Shown one piece after another: positions 27,469 through 35,791 of a stretch of 64,000 nucleotides of DNA. This stretch comes from Chelatococcus albus. GTDB taxonomy: Bacteria; Pseudomonadota; Alphaproteobacteria; Rhizobiales; Beijerinckiaceae. Position numbers and translations under genes: made by a program. Each line of letters begins with the position of its first letter. Within the stretch, counting starts at the first letter, position 1. The stretch spans positions 696,309-760,308 of the forward strand of contig NZ_JASJEV010000001.1 of assembly GCF_030067675.1 (NCBI RefSeq), written 5' to 3'. The notes below the pieces were generated by a model. That model was not told the origin of the DNA. It did not search any database and saw nothing but the letters and a program-made list of their open reading frames with translations.

Positions 27469-28335
27469 TCACAGCATCCCCAGGTCACCGAGAAGCGCCT
27501 TGACCGTCGGTATCCGCTTGCCGATCAGGTCCCGACTGGTGAGGTCGAGGTTCAGGGCGAAGAAGAAGACGTCCTGACCCCGCTCCACCCAGCCGACGAA
27601 CCAGCCGATGCCGCCCTTTCCGGCCGAACCGGTCTTGCCACGCAGCGCGTAGCCCTCGCCTTTCTCGACGAGCATGATGTCCTTCACGATGGCCTGCGCC
27701 CGCTTTGACACGCGCAGCTCGTCACGATAGAGCCGCTCGAGGAAGACGATCTGCTCGTAGGCGCTGATGTGCAGGTTGCCGGCGAGCCAGAACCGATCGA
27801 CCGGCGCGCCGCCGATGTCGGCATTGCCGTAGCCGAGTTGCCTGACAAGGGCCTTCATGCGGTCATGCCCGATGCGGCGCGCGATCTCCTGAAAGACGGG
27901 CAATGCCGAGGCATTGACTGCGGAGCGGAGGGTGTGGTCCTGGTTCCAGGCCTCGATCGCGCGCGTCCTGCCGTCCCATTTGAACACCGGGTGGTCGGCG
28001 TCCTGCGCCACCCCGGTCTCGAGCGCGATCAGCGCATTGGCGATCTTGAAGGTGGACTGCGGCCTGTAGCCCCGCCGCGCCCGCTGCTCATCGACCACGA
28101 TGACGCGGCCCGTACGCATGTCCTTGGCGACGAACGTGCCGTGGGTGCCGAGGTCGGCGAAATAGGACTGGAGTTCCGGTCGCTCTTCGGCGCGGGCAGC
28201 CGACAACGGAGCAGCCGCGGAGGCACTGTCCGCGCCTTGCGTCGTGCCACCGCCCTGCGCGGCGAGAGCGGACAGTCCCTCGCCCGCCAGCGCGAGCCCG
28301 AAAGCGAGCGATACCGCTCCGACCAAGCGTGACAT
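27469..28335 (-). CDS. Class D (OXA-type) beta-lactamase
   Basis: An exported serine beta-lactamase of 288 residues. All class D motifs are present: Ser94-Thr-Phe-Lys97 (the Lys is carbamylated in active enzymes), Ser138-Ala-Val, Tyr169-Gly-Asn and Lys234-Thr-Gly, followed by WFVGWVE. A signal peptide (LVGAVSLAFGLALAGEGLSALAAQ) is followed by an Ala/Gly/Ser-rich linker (25-48) before the domain. A GGGGA ribosome site supports ATG 28335; longer starts add a non-signal N-terminus. No integron, IS or resistance cassette adjoins it. It sits between pccB and the ATP12 gene, so it looks intrinsic. Hydrolytic spectrum cannot be read from sequence. Confidence 0.93.
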   Translation of the reverse strand: MSRLVGAVSLAFGLALAGEGLSALAAQGGGTTQGADSASAAAPLSAARAEERPELQSYFADLGTHGTFVAKDMRTGRVIVVDEQRARRGYRPQSTFKIANALIALETGVAQDADHPVFKWDGRTRAIEAWNQDHTLRSAVNASALPVFQEIARRIGHDRMKALVRQLGYGNADIGGAPVDRFWLAGNLHISAYEQIVFLERLYRDELRVSKRAQAIVKDIMLVEKGEGYALRGKTGSAGKGGIGWFVGWVERGQDVFFFALNLDLTSRDLIGKRIPTVKALLGDLGML

Positions 28336-28487
28336 ATTCCCCACGAGCGACCTCCATGATGCCGTCCGACGGTTGCGTTCCATGATACCGCTGGACCAGC
28401 AACCTAGACGCCGCCCGAAATCGCGATGTGACATACCGCACCGCCCGAATGGCCACAACCGGCCTCGGCCCGCGGCGGCACCGGGCA

Positions 28488-28513
28488 TGAGATGTCAGAT
28501 TGTCGACATCTCA
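28488..28513. promoter_or_regulatory. 9-bp inverted repeat upstream of the beta-lactamase
   Basis: TGAGATGTC and GACATCTCA are perfect arms with an 8-base spacer. The right arm overlaps the stop codon of the ATP12 gene, and the repeat lies about 150 bp upstream of the beta-lactamase start. It has no T-run. It could be an operator for the beta-lactamase or a hairpin ending the ATP12 transcript. Confidence 0.4.
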
Positions 28514-29302
28514 GCCGACGAGGCGCAGGAGCGTCGCCGCAGCGCGGAACTCGGCGAAGCGGTGCTCGCGCCGCGCGAGCGCCTCCGCGTCCTTGCCCCA
28601 GATCTCCATCTGCACGTCCTCGTCGACATGCGCCGCCTGCCAGCCTTCCTCGACGCTCAGCCGGCCGTGCGCCACGGCGAGCGCGATGAGGACGGAGCCG
28701 GTAAGCGTCGTCATGGCGTGCAGCGCCGCGAGCGCCAGGGGCGTCGAGAAGGCCGCCACGGCGCGCTCGATGCCCGCGATCGCCTCCGGCGGCTGCTCGA
28801 CGAACATCACGCCCGCGGCGAGCACGAAGCGGCTACCCAGACGCTCGCGCGCCCAGGCAAGCACGGGATCCCACACCGCCGTCTGGCGTGCGGCCAGGCG
28901 CGCGGGCGCGTCCGCCCGGTAGCAGAGGAGATCGGACCCTGCGTATTTCACCGCGTCCGCCGCCACGGCGGCCGGATCGGCGGCGACCCCGTCGATCGCC
29001 GAATTGACGAGGCGCGTCAGCGGCATCGTGGCCGGATCGACGACGTCGATCTGCGCCGCCCATTCGGCGGCCACGGCCTCGGCCGCGGCCCGGGTCGGCA
29101 GGCTCAGGGGCTTGCGCGCCGGCGTCCGCGCCGCCCGCCCGTCGAGCAGAAGCACGAAGGCATCGCCGCGCGCCTCGACGGTCGCCGCCTTGTAGAAGCG
29201 CCTGGGCAGGGGCTTTCGCATCGCTTCCTGTGCCGCCTTCATGGGATCGACGGAACGCTCCCCGGAAGACGGGAAGAAGATGTCGGTGAGATCGTCACTC
29301 AT
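28511..29302 (-). CDS. ATP12 family chaperone (F1-ATPase alpha-subunit assembly)
   Basis: A 263-residue protein of the ATP12 family, which binds the F1 alpha subunit and helps build the ATP synthase head in mitochondria and alphaproteobacteria. Visible blocks are PLPRRFYKAATVEARGDAF, LLLDGRAARTPARKPLSLP, VAAEWAAQ, MPLTRLVNSAIDGV and DLLCYRADAPARLAARQTAVWDP, ending with a helical HRFAEFRAAATLL. The ATG at 29302 is chosen. It is the fourth gene of a minus-strand run crcB-rluC-HAD-atp12. Confidence 0.9.
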   Translation of the reverse strand: MSDDLTDIFFPSSGERSVDPMKAAQEAMRKPLPRRFYKAATVEARGDAFVLLLDGRAARTPARKPLSLPTRAAAEAVAAEWAAQIDVVDPATMPLTRLVNSAIDGVAADPAAVAADAVKYAGSDLLCYRADAPARLAARQTAVWDPVLAWARERLGSRFVLAAGVMFVEQPPEAIAGIERAVAAFSTPLALAALHAMTTLTGSVLIALAVAHGRLSVEEGWQAAHVDEDVQMEIWGKDAEALARREHRFAEFRAAATLLRLVG

Positions 29303-29369
29303 GCGCCGCTCATAGCACCCGGCGCGCAAGGACGAAAAGTGGCGGCGCGGCAGGTCGGCGACCGATGCC

Positions 29370-30023
29370 TCACCCCGCCTGCGGCAACAGGCGCGGCAGA
29401 TCCTCGAAGCGCGTCAGCACCTCCTCCGCTCCGGCCGCGCGCAGGGCCTCGGCCGGATGGTAGCCCCAGGCGACGCCGACGGCGCGACAGCCCGCCGCCC
29501 GCGCCATCGCGACATCGAAGGTCGTGTCGCCGACCATCACGGTCTCGCCGGGTTCCGCGCCGACCTCCGCCATCGCCTGCAGGAGCATGGCCGGGTGGGG
29601 CTTCGACGGCGCATCGTCGGCTGTCTGCACGGTGTGGAACAGGCGGTGCCAGCCGTGTGCATCGAACAGGCGCGATACACCGCGGCGCGACTTGCCGGTG
29701 GCGATGCCGAGCATCACCTCCTCCCGCCGGCCGAGGCTCGCAAGGACGTCGACCGCGCCCGGAAAGAGCGGAGAGGCGAGCACGGGATCGGAGAGGAGGC
29801 GCTGGAAGGCCGTCTTGTATCCCTCCGCAAGGCTCTCGTGGGGCCCCTCCGGGCCGACGAGCTCCAGGAAGGCCTCGCGCAGCGACAGGCCCACCACCGA
29901 GAGCGAGCGCTCGCGCGGCGGGGGCGCGAGGCCGTGCGCCGCGAAGGTCGCGGCCTGGGCTGCGACCAGGAGGTTCTGGCTGTCGACGAGCGTGCCGTCG
30001 ACGTCGAAGACGACGAGCCTCAT
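29370..30023 (-). CDS. HAD-superfamily phosphatase (phosphoglycolate phosphatase-like)
   Basis: A 217-residue haloacid dehalogenase hydrolase. Motif I is FDVDGTLVDS (Asp7 nucleophile, Asp9 acid/base), motif II GIATGKSRRG, motif III Lys in SKPHPAML and motif IV VGDTTFDVAMARAAG. A helical cap lies between motifs I and II, as in phosphoglycolate and pyrophosphate phosphatases. Its start overlaps the end of the pseudouridine synthase gene by 4 nt (ATGA), indicating translational coupling. The natural substrate is unknown. Confidence 0.9.
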   Translation of the reverse strand: MRLVVFDVDGTLVDSQNLLVAAQAATFAAHGLAPPPRERSLSVVGLSLREAFLELVGPEGPHESLAEGYKTAFQRLLSDPVLASPLFPGAVDVLASLGRREEVMLGIATGKSRRGVSRLFDAHGWHRLFHTVQTADDAPSKPHPAMLLQAMAEVGAEPGETVMVGDTTFDVAMARAAGCRAVGVAWGYHPAEALRAAGAEEVLTRFEDLPRLLPQAG

Positions 30024-31324
30024 TCCTCCGGTGCCTCGACGATCGGGTCGTAGCGGCTCGCATCGAAGCCGAGGAGATTCCAGGACTGCTGCATGTGCGG
30101 CGGCAGCGGGGCCGTGACGTCGATCGCCTTGCCCGTGCGCGGATGCGGGATGACGATGCGCCGTGCGAGCAGATGCAGCCGGTTCTGGATGCCGCCGGGA
30201 AGCTCCCAGTTCTCGACGTTGAAGTATTTCGGATCGCCGACGATCGGGTGGCCGATGTGGGCGGTGTGGGCGCGCAGCTGGTGCGTGCGCCCGGTGACGG
30301 GCTTCAGCGACAGCCAGGAGAGCTTCTGCCCCGCCTGGTCGACGAGGGCGTAATAGGTCACGGCGTGGCTCGCCCCTTCGTCGCCGTGCGCCGCCACGCG
30401 CATGCGGGCGTCGCCGTCCGCGGCCTCCTCCTTGGCGAGATAGGTCGAGACCCGGCCCTGCTTGACGCGCGGCACGCCGGCCACGAGCGCCCAGTAGATC
30501 TTGCGCGCCGCGCGCGAGCGGAAGCTCCTGGCGAGCGTGGTGGCGGCGAAGCGGGTCTTGGCGATGACGAGGCAGCCCGCCGTGTCCTTGTCGAGCCGAT
30601 GGACGAGGCGGGGCTTCTGCCCCTCGGCGTCGCGAAGGGCCTCGAGCATGCCGTCGACGTGCCGCTTCGTGCCAGAGCCGCCCTGCACCGCGAGCCCCAT
30701 GGGCTTGTTGAGCACGAGGACGTCCTTGTCCTCGTAGAGGGTGATCGACTTGAGAAAGGCAGCATCGTCCGCGTCCTTCGCCGCGCTGCGCGCCGGCGCC
30801 GGGCGCTCCTCGAGCTTGAGCGGCGGCACGCGCACCTTCTGGCCGGGCGAAAGGCGCTCGTTCGGCTTTGCCCGCTTGCCGTCGACGCGCAGCTCGCCCT
30901 TGCGCACGATGCGCTGGATGTGCGTGAAGGCGAGCTGCGGGAAGCGCGCGACCAGGAACCGGTCGAGCCGCATGTCCGCCTCGTCGGCCTCGACGACGAG
31001 GGTCTGCACGCCGGTCGCGAGCGTTTCGCTGGCGGCGGCCTTCTGCTCGGCCTTCGTCGCCCCCTTCGGAGCGGCGGCCGCGGGCCGCCCGGTGCGCGCC
31101 GCCCCCTTGGCCGCGGGCGCCTTCGTCGCAGCCGTCCCCGGCACCAGCGCCTTGGTGGCCGGCGCCTTGCTGGCAGCCGGCGCGCCGCGCTTTCCCTTGC
31201 CCGCGCTGCGCGCGGCTTCACCGTGCAGGGTTGCGTTGCGGGGCCCGGTCCTTCGACCGCCCGTTGCCGGGCTGCCGCCCGCCCGGCCCCGCGCGCCCCC
31301 CCCGTTCCGTCTGTCGCGGCTCAT
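30020..31324 (-). CDS. RluC/RluD-type 23S rRNA pseudouridine synthase
   Basis: A 434-residue tRNA/rRNA pseudouridine synthase. An S4 RNA-binding domain spans about 115-165 (MRLDRFLVARFPQLAFTHIQ), then the catalytic domain with LVLNKPMGLAVQGGSG and VHRLDKDTAG (catalytic Asp245), and GRTHQLRAHTAHIGHPIVGD near the end. These fit RluC (uridines 955/2504/2580 in E. coli numbering), though RluD is possible. The first about 100 residues are an unusual Ala/Gly/Lys/Pro-rich disordered extension. Both ends overlap neighbours by 4 nt, so it is coupled to crcB and the HAD gene. Confidence 0.9.
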   Translation of the reverse strand: MSRDRRNGGGARGRAGGSPATGGRRTGPRNATLHGEAARSAGKGKRGAPAASKAPATKALVPGTAATKAPAAKGAARTGRPAAAAPKGATKAEQKAAASETLATGVQTLVVEADEADMRLDRFLVARFPQLAFTHIQRIVRKGELRVDGKRAKPNERLSPGQKVRVPPLKLEERPAPARSAAKDADDAAFLKSITLYEDKDVLVLNKPMGLAVQGGSGTKRHVDGMLEALRDAEGQKPRLVHRLDKDTAGCLVIAKTRFAATTLARSFRSRAARKIYWALVAGVPRVKQGRVSTYLAKEEAADGDARMRVAAHGDEGASHAVTYYALVDQAGQKLSWLSLKPVTGRTHQLRAHTAHIGHPIVGDPKYFNVENWELPGGIQNRLHLLARRIVIPHPRTGKAIDVTAPLPPHMQQSWNLLGFDASRYDPIVEAPEE

Positions 31325-31704
31325 GACATGCTCCGGATGAGGAAGAGACCAACGGCGAGGCCGATGATCGAGAGGATGAACGATGCGGCCGTGTAGGTGC
31401 CCGCGGCCGCGACCTGGCCGCGTTCCCACAGCAGCACCACATCGAGCGAGAAGGCCGAAAAGGTGGTGAAGCCGCCGAGTACGCCCGTGGCGAGGAAGAG
31501 CCGCACGTGCTGGCTCCACCCCTCGCCCGCCTTCAGCGCGAGCCAGCCGGCAAGAAGGCCCATGACGAGCGAGCCGACTACGTTGACGGTCAGCGTGCCC
31601 CACGGGAAATCCGTGCCGAAGGCCCGCGCCGCGGCCAGGTTGACGCCGTGGCGGAGCACCCCGCCGAGGCCGGCGCCGAGGAAGACGAAGAGGGTGGCCT
31701 GCAT
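31321..31704 (-). CDS. crcB: Fluoride channel CrcB/Fluc
   Basis: A 127-residue four-helix membrane protein that exports fluoride as a dual-topology dimer. Family motifs are GAGLGGVLRHGVN in helix 1, WGTLTVNVVGSLVMG (pore Asn) in helix 2 and GVLGGFTTFSAFSLD in helix 3, including the Phe pair that lines the fluoride path and the central Na+ site region. The ATG at 31704 gives the normal length. No fluoride-riboswitch-like leader is apparent in the 146 nt to rarA. Its stop overlaps the rluC-type start. Confidence 0.93.
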   Translation of the reverse strand: MQATLFVFLGAGLGGVLRHGVNLAAARAFGTDFPWGTLTVNVVGSLVMGLLAGWLALKAGEGWSQHVRLFLATGVLGGFTTFSAFSLDVVLLWERGQVAAAGTYTAASFILSIIGLAVGLFLIRSMS

Positions 31705-31850
31705 CGCAGTTCCGACGCGCTCCCGTATCGATGCCGGAACGGCTCCGGCGACCCCTGCAAACCCCGCTCGACGCGAGACCCGGATTGCGTATCGCGCCCA
31801 CGGGACAGCCGGGTCAAGCCCGACCGCGGCGACAGAGCGACTGCATCCTG

Positions 31851-33167
31851 TCATTCGGCGCTGCGGCGCCGATCCTGCCTGAGCTTCTCCCACCACTCGA
31901 GGCGCTTCCTGATCTCGCGCTCGAAGCCGCGCTCCACCGGCTCGTAGAATCGCTGCCGGCCGAGTGCCTCCGGCCAGTAGTCCTGGCCGGAAAAGGCGTC
32001 GGGTTCGTCGTGGTCGTAGGCGTAGCCGGCGCCATAGCCCTCGCTCGTCATAAGCCTGGTGGGCGCGTTGAGAATGGTCTTCGGCGGCATGAGCGAGCCG
32101 GCCGTCTTCGCCGTCTGCATGGCGGCCTTGTAGGCGACATAGGCGGCGTTCGACTTCGGCGCGGTGGCGAGATAGATCGCCGCCTGCGCGAGCGCCAGTT
32201 CGCCCTCGGGTGTGCCGAGGAAGTCGTAGGCCTCCTTCGCCGCATTGGCGACGACGAGCGCCTGCGGATCGGCGAGCCCGATGTCTTCCACCGCCATGCG
32301 CACGAGTCTGCGCGCGATGAACAGCGGGTCCTCGCCCGCGTCGAGCATGCGGGCGAGATAGTAGAGCGCCGCGTCCGGGTCCGAGCCGCGCACCGTCTTG
32401 TGCAGGGCGGAAATGAGGTTGTAGTGGCCCTCCTGCGCCTTGTCGTAGATCGGCGCCCGGCGCTGCACGATCTCCTGCAGCTTCACCTGGTCGAAGGTCT
32501 CGCCCTCATGCGCGGCGCGCCACACCTCCTCGGCGAGCGTCAGGGCCGCGCGGCCGTCGCCGTCGGCCATGCGGACGAGAGACAGGCGCGCCTCCGCGTC
32601 GAGGGGCAGGGCCTTTCCCTCGATATCCTCGGCCCTTGCGAGGAGTTTCCGGATCGCTTCCTCGTCGAGCGGCTTGAAGACGAGCACGCGCGCCCGCGAC
32701 AGGAGCGCCGCATTGAGCTCGAAGGAAGGGTTTTCCGTCGTCGCGCCGACGAGGGTGATCGTCCCGTCCTCCATGACGGGGAGGAACGCATCGAGCTGGG
32801 CGCGGTTGAAGCGGTGGATCTCGTCGACGAAGAGCAGTGTCCCCTGCCCCGTCGAGCGCCGGCCGCGCGCCGTGTCGAAGGCCTTCTTCAGGTCTGCCAC
32901 GCCCGAGAAGATCGCCGACATCGGCTCGAAGACGAGCTTCGTCTCTCCGGCGAGGAGCCGCGCCACGGTCGTCTTGCCTGTGCCCGGCGGCCCCCAGAAG
33001 ATGAGGGAACCGACCGAGCCTGAACGCAGGAGCCGCGTCAGCGCTCCGTCCGGGCCGACGAGATGGTCTTGCCCCACGACCTCGTCGAGCTTGCGCGGCC
33101 TGAGGCGGTCGGCGAGCGGACGCGGGGCGGACTTGTCGAGGCCGGCGGCGGAAAAGAGATCGGACAT
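31851..33167 (-). CDS. rarA: Replication-associated recombination protein RarA (MgsA)
   Basis: A 438-residue AAA+ ATPase related to the clamp-loader and RuvB, acting at stalled replication forks. It has FWGPPGTGKTTVARLL (Walker A), FVDEIHRFNRAQLDAFLP (Walker B) and sensor 1 LVGATTENPSFELN. The C-terminal tetramerisation part includes DEPDAFSGQDYWPEALGRQRFYEPVERGFE, the standard RarA end. The ATG at 33167 begins MSDLFSAAGLD, typical of the family. It lies upstream of crcB on the same strand. Confidence 0.94.
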   Translation of the reverse strand: MSDLFSAAGLDKSAPRPLADRLRPRKLDEVVGQDHLVGPDGALTRLLRSGSVGSLIFWGPPGTGKTTVARLLAGETKLVFEPMSAIFSGVADLKKAFDTARGRRSTGQGTLLFVDEIHRFNRAQLDAFLPVMEDGTITLVGATTENPSFELNAALLSRARVLVFKPLDEEAIRKLLARAEDIEGKALPLDAEARLSLVRMADGDGRAALTLAEEVWRAAHEGETFDQVKLQEIVQRRAPIYDKAQEGHYNLISALHKTVRGSDPDAALYYLARMLDAGEDPLFIARRLVRMAVEDIGLADPQALVVANAAKEAYDFLGTPEGELALAQAAIYLATAPKSNAAYVAYKAAMQTAKTAGSLMPPKTILNAPTRLMTSEGYGAGYAYDHDEPDAFSGQDYWPEALGRQRFYEPVERGFEREIRKRLEWWEKLRQDRRRSAE

Positions 33168-33254
33168 GGCTTGTCTTTAACGCCGCGCGGCCAGGGAGGA
33201 CAACTTTCCCGCGGCCGCGGCGAAGGGCGCATGGGCGCGGGCCGCCCCACGCCT

Positions 33255-33686
33255 TTAGTCCCTCGCCCTCTGCCGCAAGTAGACGTCGGGCTCGTGGCGG
33301 GTCACCCGCCGCTCGGGCGTGGCGATCGGCTCGAAGCCGTAGCGCGCGTAGAGGGCATGGGCGTCGCGCGTCGCGAGCAGTCACCGGCGCAGGCCCTGGA
33401 GGTGGGGATGCGCCATGATCGCCGCGACGAGCGCCTTGCCGATGCCGCCGCCGCGGCGCGCGGGATCGACGATCACGTCGCAAAGATGGGCGAAGGTGGC
33501 ACGATCGCTCACCACACGCGCGAAAGCGCATATCCCGCCCGCTGCATCGAACGCCGCAAAGCACAGCGAGCCTTCCACGGACCGGTCTAAGACCTGACGC
33601 GGCAGCCCGGCCGCCCGGTAGCTCGCGGCGAGCCACGCATGAATCCTGTCGAGGTCCATGCGCGCCGGCTCGGTCACGATCGTCAC
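33255..33686 (-). pseudogene. GNAT acetyltransferase interrupted by an in-frame TGA
   Basis: The frame reads as one GNAT domain apart from a single TGA (33381-33383). Before it: FAHLCDVIVDPARRGGGIGKALV with the R-R-G-G-G-I-G-K acetyl-CoA loop, ending HPHLQGLRR. After it, without frame change: LLATRDAHALYARYGFEP and on to the TAA at 33255. In relatives a Trp often stands at the stop position, so TGG to TGA is the simplest explanation. The truncated product lacks the last beta strands and would probably not be active. Sequencing error is possible. The start is GTG 33686 or ATG 33659. It is upstream of rarA on the same strand. Confidence 0.85.
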
Positions 33687-33811
33687 CCCGCCGCCGCCCG
33701 GCGGCCCTGCATGCGGGGGGCCATCTCGTCTCTCCCGAAGGCACCGGGATCAGGACGAAGCGATTCGTGCCGAAAGTCACCGGCTACCGCCCGGCCCGGC
33801 CGAGTTGGCCC

Positions 33812-35212
33812 TCAGCCGCCGAGGACAGTTGTGAACACCTGGCCCTTGCGGCTGATGGTCAGTTCCCATAGCCGGCTGCGTTCGCGCAGGGCTTTCTCGA
33901 GCGCCCGCGACGTGCCGATCCGCTCGCCGTTCACGGCGAGGATCATGTCGCCCTTCTGGAAGCCGACCTGCGCCGCCGCGCTCCCTTCCTGCACGTCGGT
34001 GATGACTACGCCCTCGCTCACGGGGTCCATGGACAGCTCTTCCGCCACCGCGGGCGACATGTTGGCCGCCGTGGCGCCGGCGAGCGGCGAGCGCCCGGTG
34101 ATCTTCACCGCCTCCCGCGGCCGCGTCTCCGGGGCCGGCTCCAGCCGCACGGGCACGACGACCTTCTTGCCGCCGCGCAGCACGGTGAGCGAGGCCGTGC
34201 CGCCGAGCGGCTTCGTGGCGAAGCGGTAGCCGAAGCCCTCCGGGTCGTCGACGGGCTGGCCGTCGACGGCCACGATGACGTCGCCCCGCAGCAGGCCGCC
34301 CTGCGCCGCAGGGCTCCTGTCGTCGATCGCGGCGACGAGCGCGCCGGCCGGGCGGTCGAGCCCGATGCTCTCGGCGATGTCGTTGGACACGACCTGCAGC
34401 CGCGCCCCGAACCACGGCCGGCGCACCGACCTGCCGCCGTTCCGCGCCGAGTCGACGACGACACGCACCATGCTCGCCGGAATGGCGAAGCCGATGCCGT
34501 GGCTGCCGCCCGAGCGAGAGAAGATCGCCGTGTTGATGCCGACCACGCGGCCGTGCATGTCGACGAGCGCACCGCCCGAATTGCCGGGATTGATGGCCGC
34601 GTCCGTCTGGATGAAGGACTGGTAGTCGGTGATGCCGACCTGCGTGCGCGCGAGCGCCGAGACGATGCCCTGCGTCACCGTCTGCCCGACGCCGAAGGGA
34701 TTGCCGATGGCAATGACGAAGTCGCCGACCTCGAGCGCATCGGAATCGCCGAGCAGGAGCGCCGGGAACGGGCCCTTGTTCTTGAGGCGCAGCACCGCAA
34801 GGTCCGTGCGCGGATCGCGCAGGACGATCTCCGCCTCGAACTCGCGCCGGTCGGCGAGCGCCACCTTCACCTCCGTCATGTTCTCGATGACGTGGTTGTT
34901 GGTGACGACGAGCCCCGAAGGATCGACGATCACGCCCGAACCGAGCGAGCGCTGCACACGCTCCTGCGGCACGCCGAAGTCGCCGCCGAAGAAGCGACGG
35001 AAGAAGGGATCGTCGAAGAAGGGGTTCTGCTGCTGCTTCTCGACCCGCGTTCCGTAGACGTTCACCACCGCCGGCGCCGCCTGCTTCACGACCGGAGCGA
35101 GCGACAGCTGCACCTGCGCCCTGCCTTCCGGCACCGCGCGCTGCTGCGCCGAGGCCGGCCCGGCGGTCAGCGCGAGGGCGAGGGAAGCACAGAGGACGAT
35201 CGATCGGATCAT
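33812..35212 (-). CDS. DegP/DegQ-type periplasmic serine protease (Do family)
   Basis: A 466-residue HtrA protease/chaperone. The signal peptide covers residues 1-22 (end PASA). The protease domain has His107 (TNNHVIEN), Asp137 (RTDLAVL) and Ser212 (NPGNSGGAL). A flexible LA loop is seen in QQQNPFFDDPFFRRFFGGDFG. Two PDZ domains follow (about 280-365 and 395-460), the first with DRSPAAQGGLLRGDVIVAVDG and the second with VQEGSAAAQVGFQKGDMILAVNG. The ATG at 35212 is set by the signal peptide. It lies downstream of the ribosomal cluster on the same strand, but the rplQ terminator lies between. Confidence 0.94.
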   Translation of the reverse strand: MIRSIVLCASLALALTAGPASAQQRAVPEGRAQVQLSLAPVVKQAAPAVVNVYGTRVEKQQQNPFFDDPFFRRFFGGDFGVPQERVQRSLGSGVIVDPSGLVVTNNHVIENMTEVKVALADRREFEAEIVLRDPRTDLAVLRLKNKGPFPALLLGDSDALEVGDFVIAIGNPFGVGQTVTQGIVSALARTQVGITDYQSFIQTDAAINPGNSGGALVDMHGRVVGINTAIFSRSGGSHGIGFAIPASMVRVVVDSARNGGRSVRRPWFGARLQVVSNDIAESIGLDRPAGALVAAIDDRSPAAQGGLLRGDVIVAVDGQPVDDPEGFGYRFATKPLGGTASLTVLRGGKKVVVPVRLEPAPETRPREAVKITGRSPLAGATAANMSPAVAEELSMDPVSEGVVITDVQEGSAAAQVGFQKGDMILAVNGERIGTSRALEKALRERSRLWELTISRKGQVFTTVLGG

Positions 35213-35422
35213 GGCAGGGTCCGCAACTCGAAACCGCGGGACATATAGGCCCCGCGCCCCTCGCGCGCCAGCCCCGCCCGGCCGCCCCCAGCCGGCCGGT
35301 GGTCCGCCCGCCGCCCCCGCCCGCCGCAGGGCGGCCCCGGCCTTCGTGCATGGCTCGTTCAAAGGTTCTTCAAGCCTTGCCGGTCACCATGCCGGTTACC
35401 GACGCCGCAGGATGCGAGCGGG

Positions 35423-35758
35423 ATGGACGAGACGAAGGGCGGCGCCCGCATGGACGAGACATCGCCGGACGCGATTGAATGGGTGGAGAGGCTGTTTCTC
35501 GCGGGGCAGGATCCCCATGAGGAGCGACGCCGCGCCCCGCGCCGTCCGGTGGCGGTGCCCGCCGCCATCGCACTTGCCGACGGCGCAACGCTCTATTGCG
35601 CCATCCGCGACGTGACGGCGGCCGGCGCGCGGCTCGCCGTCCCGAAGGAGGCGAAACTGCCCGAGGCCTTCGACCTCGCACTCCTGCCGAAGGGCCTGAC
35701 GCGGCGCGTCAGCCTGAAATGGCGCCGCGGGCAGGCGGCCGGCGTCGCCTTTCTGTGA
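35423..35758 (+). CDS. PilZ-domain protein
   Basis: A 111-residue protein that is essentially one PilZ domain. The c-di-GMP-binding signature is visible: the RRAPRRPV arginine loop (about residues 36-43) and DVTAAGARLAVP (the D/N-x-S-x-x-G-like strand, with Thr in place of Ser). It then ends LKWRRGQAAGVAFL. A 35-residue acidic leader precedes it. A second ATG at residue 10 is possible. Output and partners are unknown. Confidence 0.85.
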   Translation: MDETKGGARMDETSPDAIEWVERLFLAGQDPHEERRRAPRRPVAVPAAIALADGATLYCAIRDVTAAGARLAVPKEAKLPEAFDLALLPKGLTRRVSLKWRRGQAAGVAFL

Positions 35759-35791
35759 CTTCGCCGTCGGATCGCATGGACGCGGAGCCGT

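Noticed and set aside
28244-31396. A 1050-codon plus-strand open frame opposite the beta-lactamase, ATP12, HAD and pseudouridine synthase genes
   Set aside because: It crosses several real genes on the other strand and shows only low-complexity Arg/Pro/Gly sequence.
31705-31850. Fluoride riboswitch upstream of crcB
   Set aside because: I looked for the conserved pseudoknot sequence elements and did not find them in the rarA-crcB spacer.
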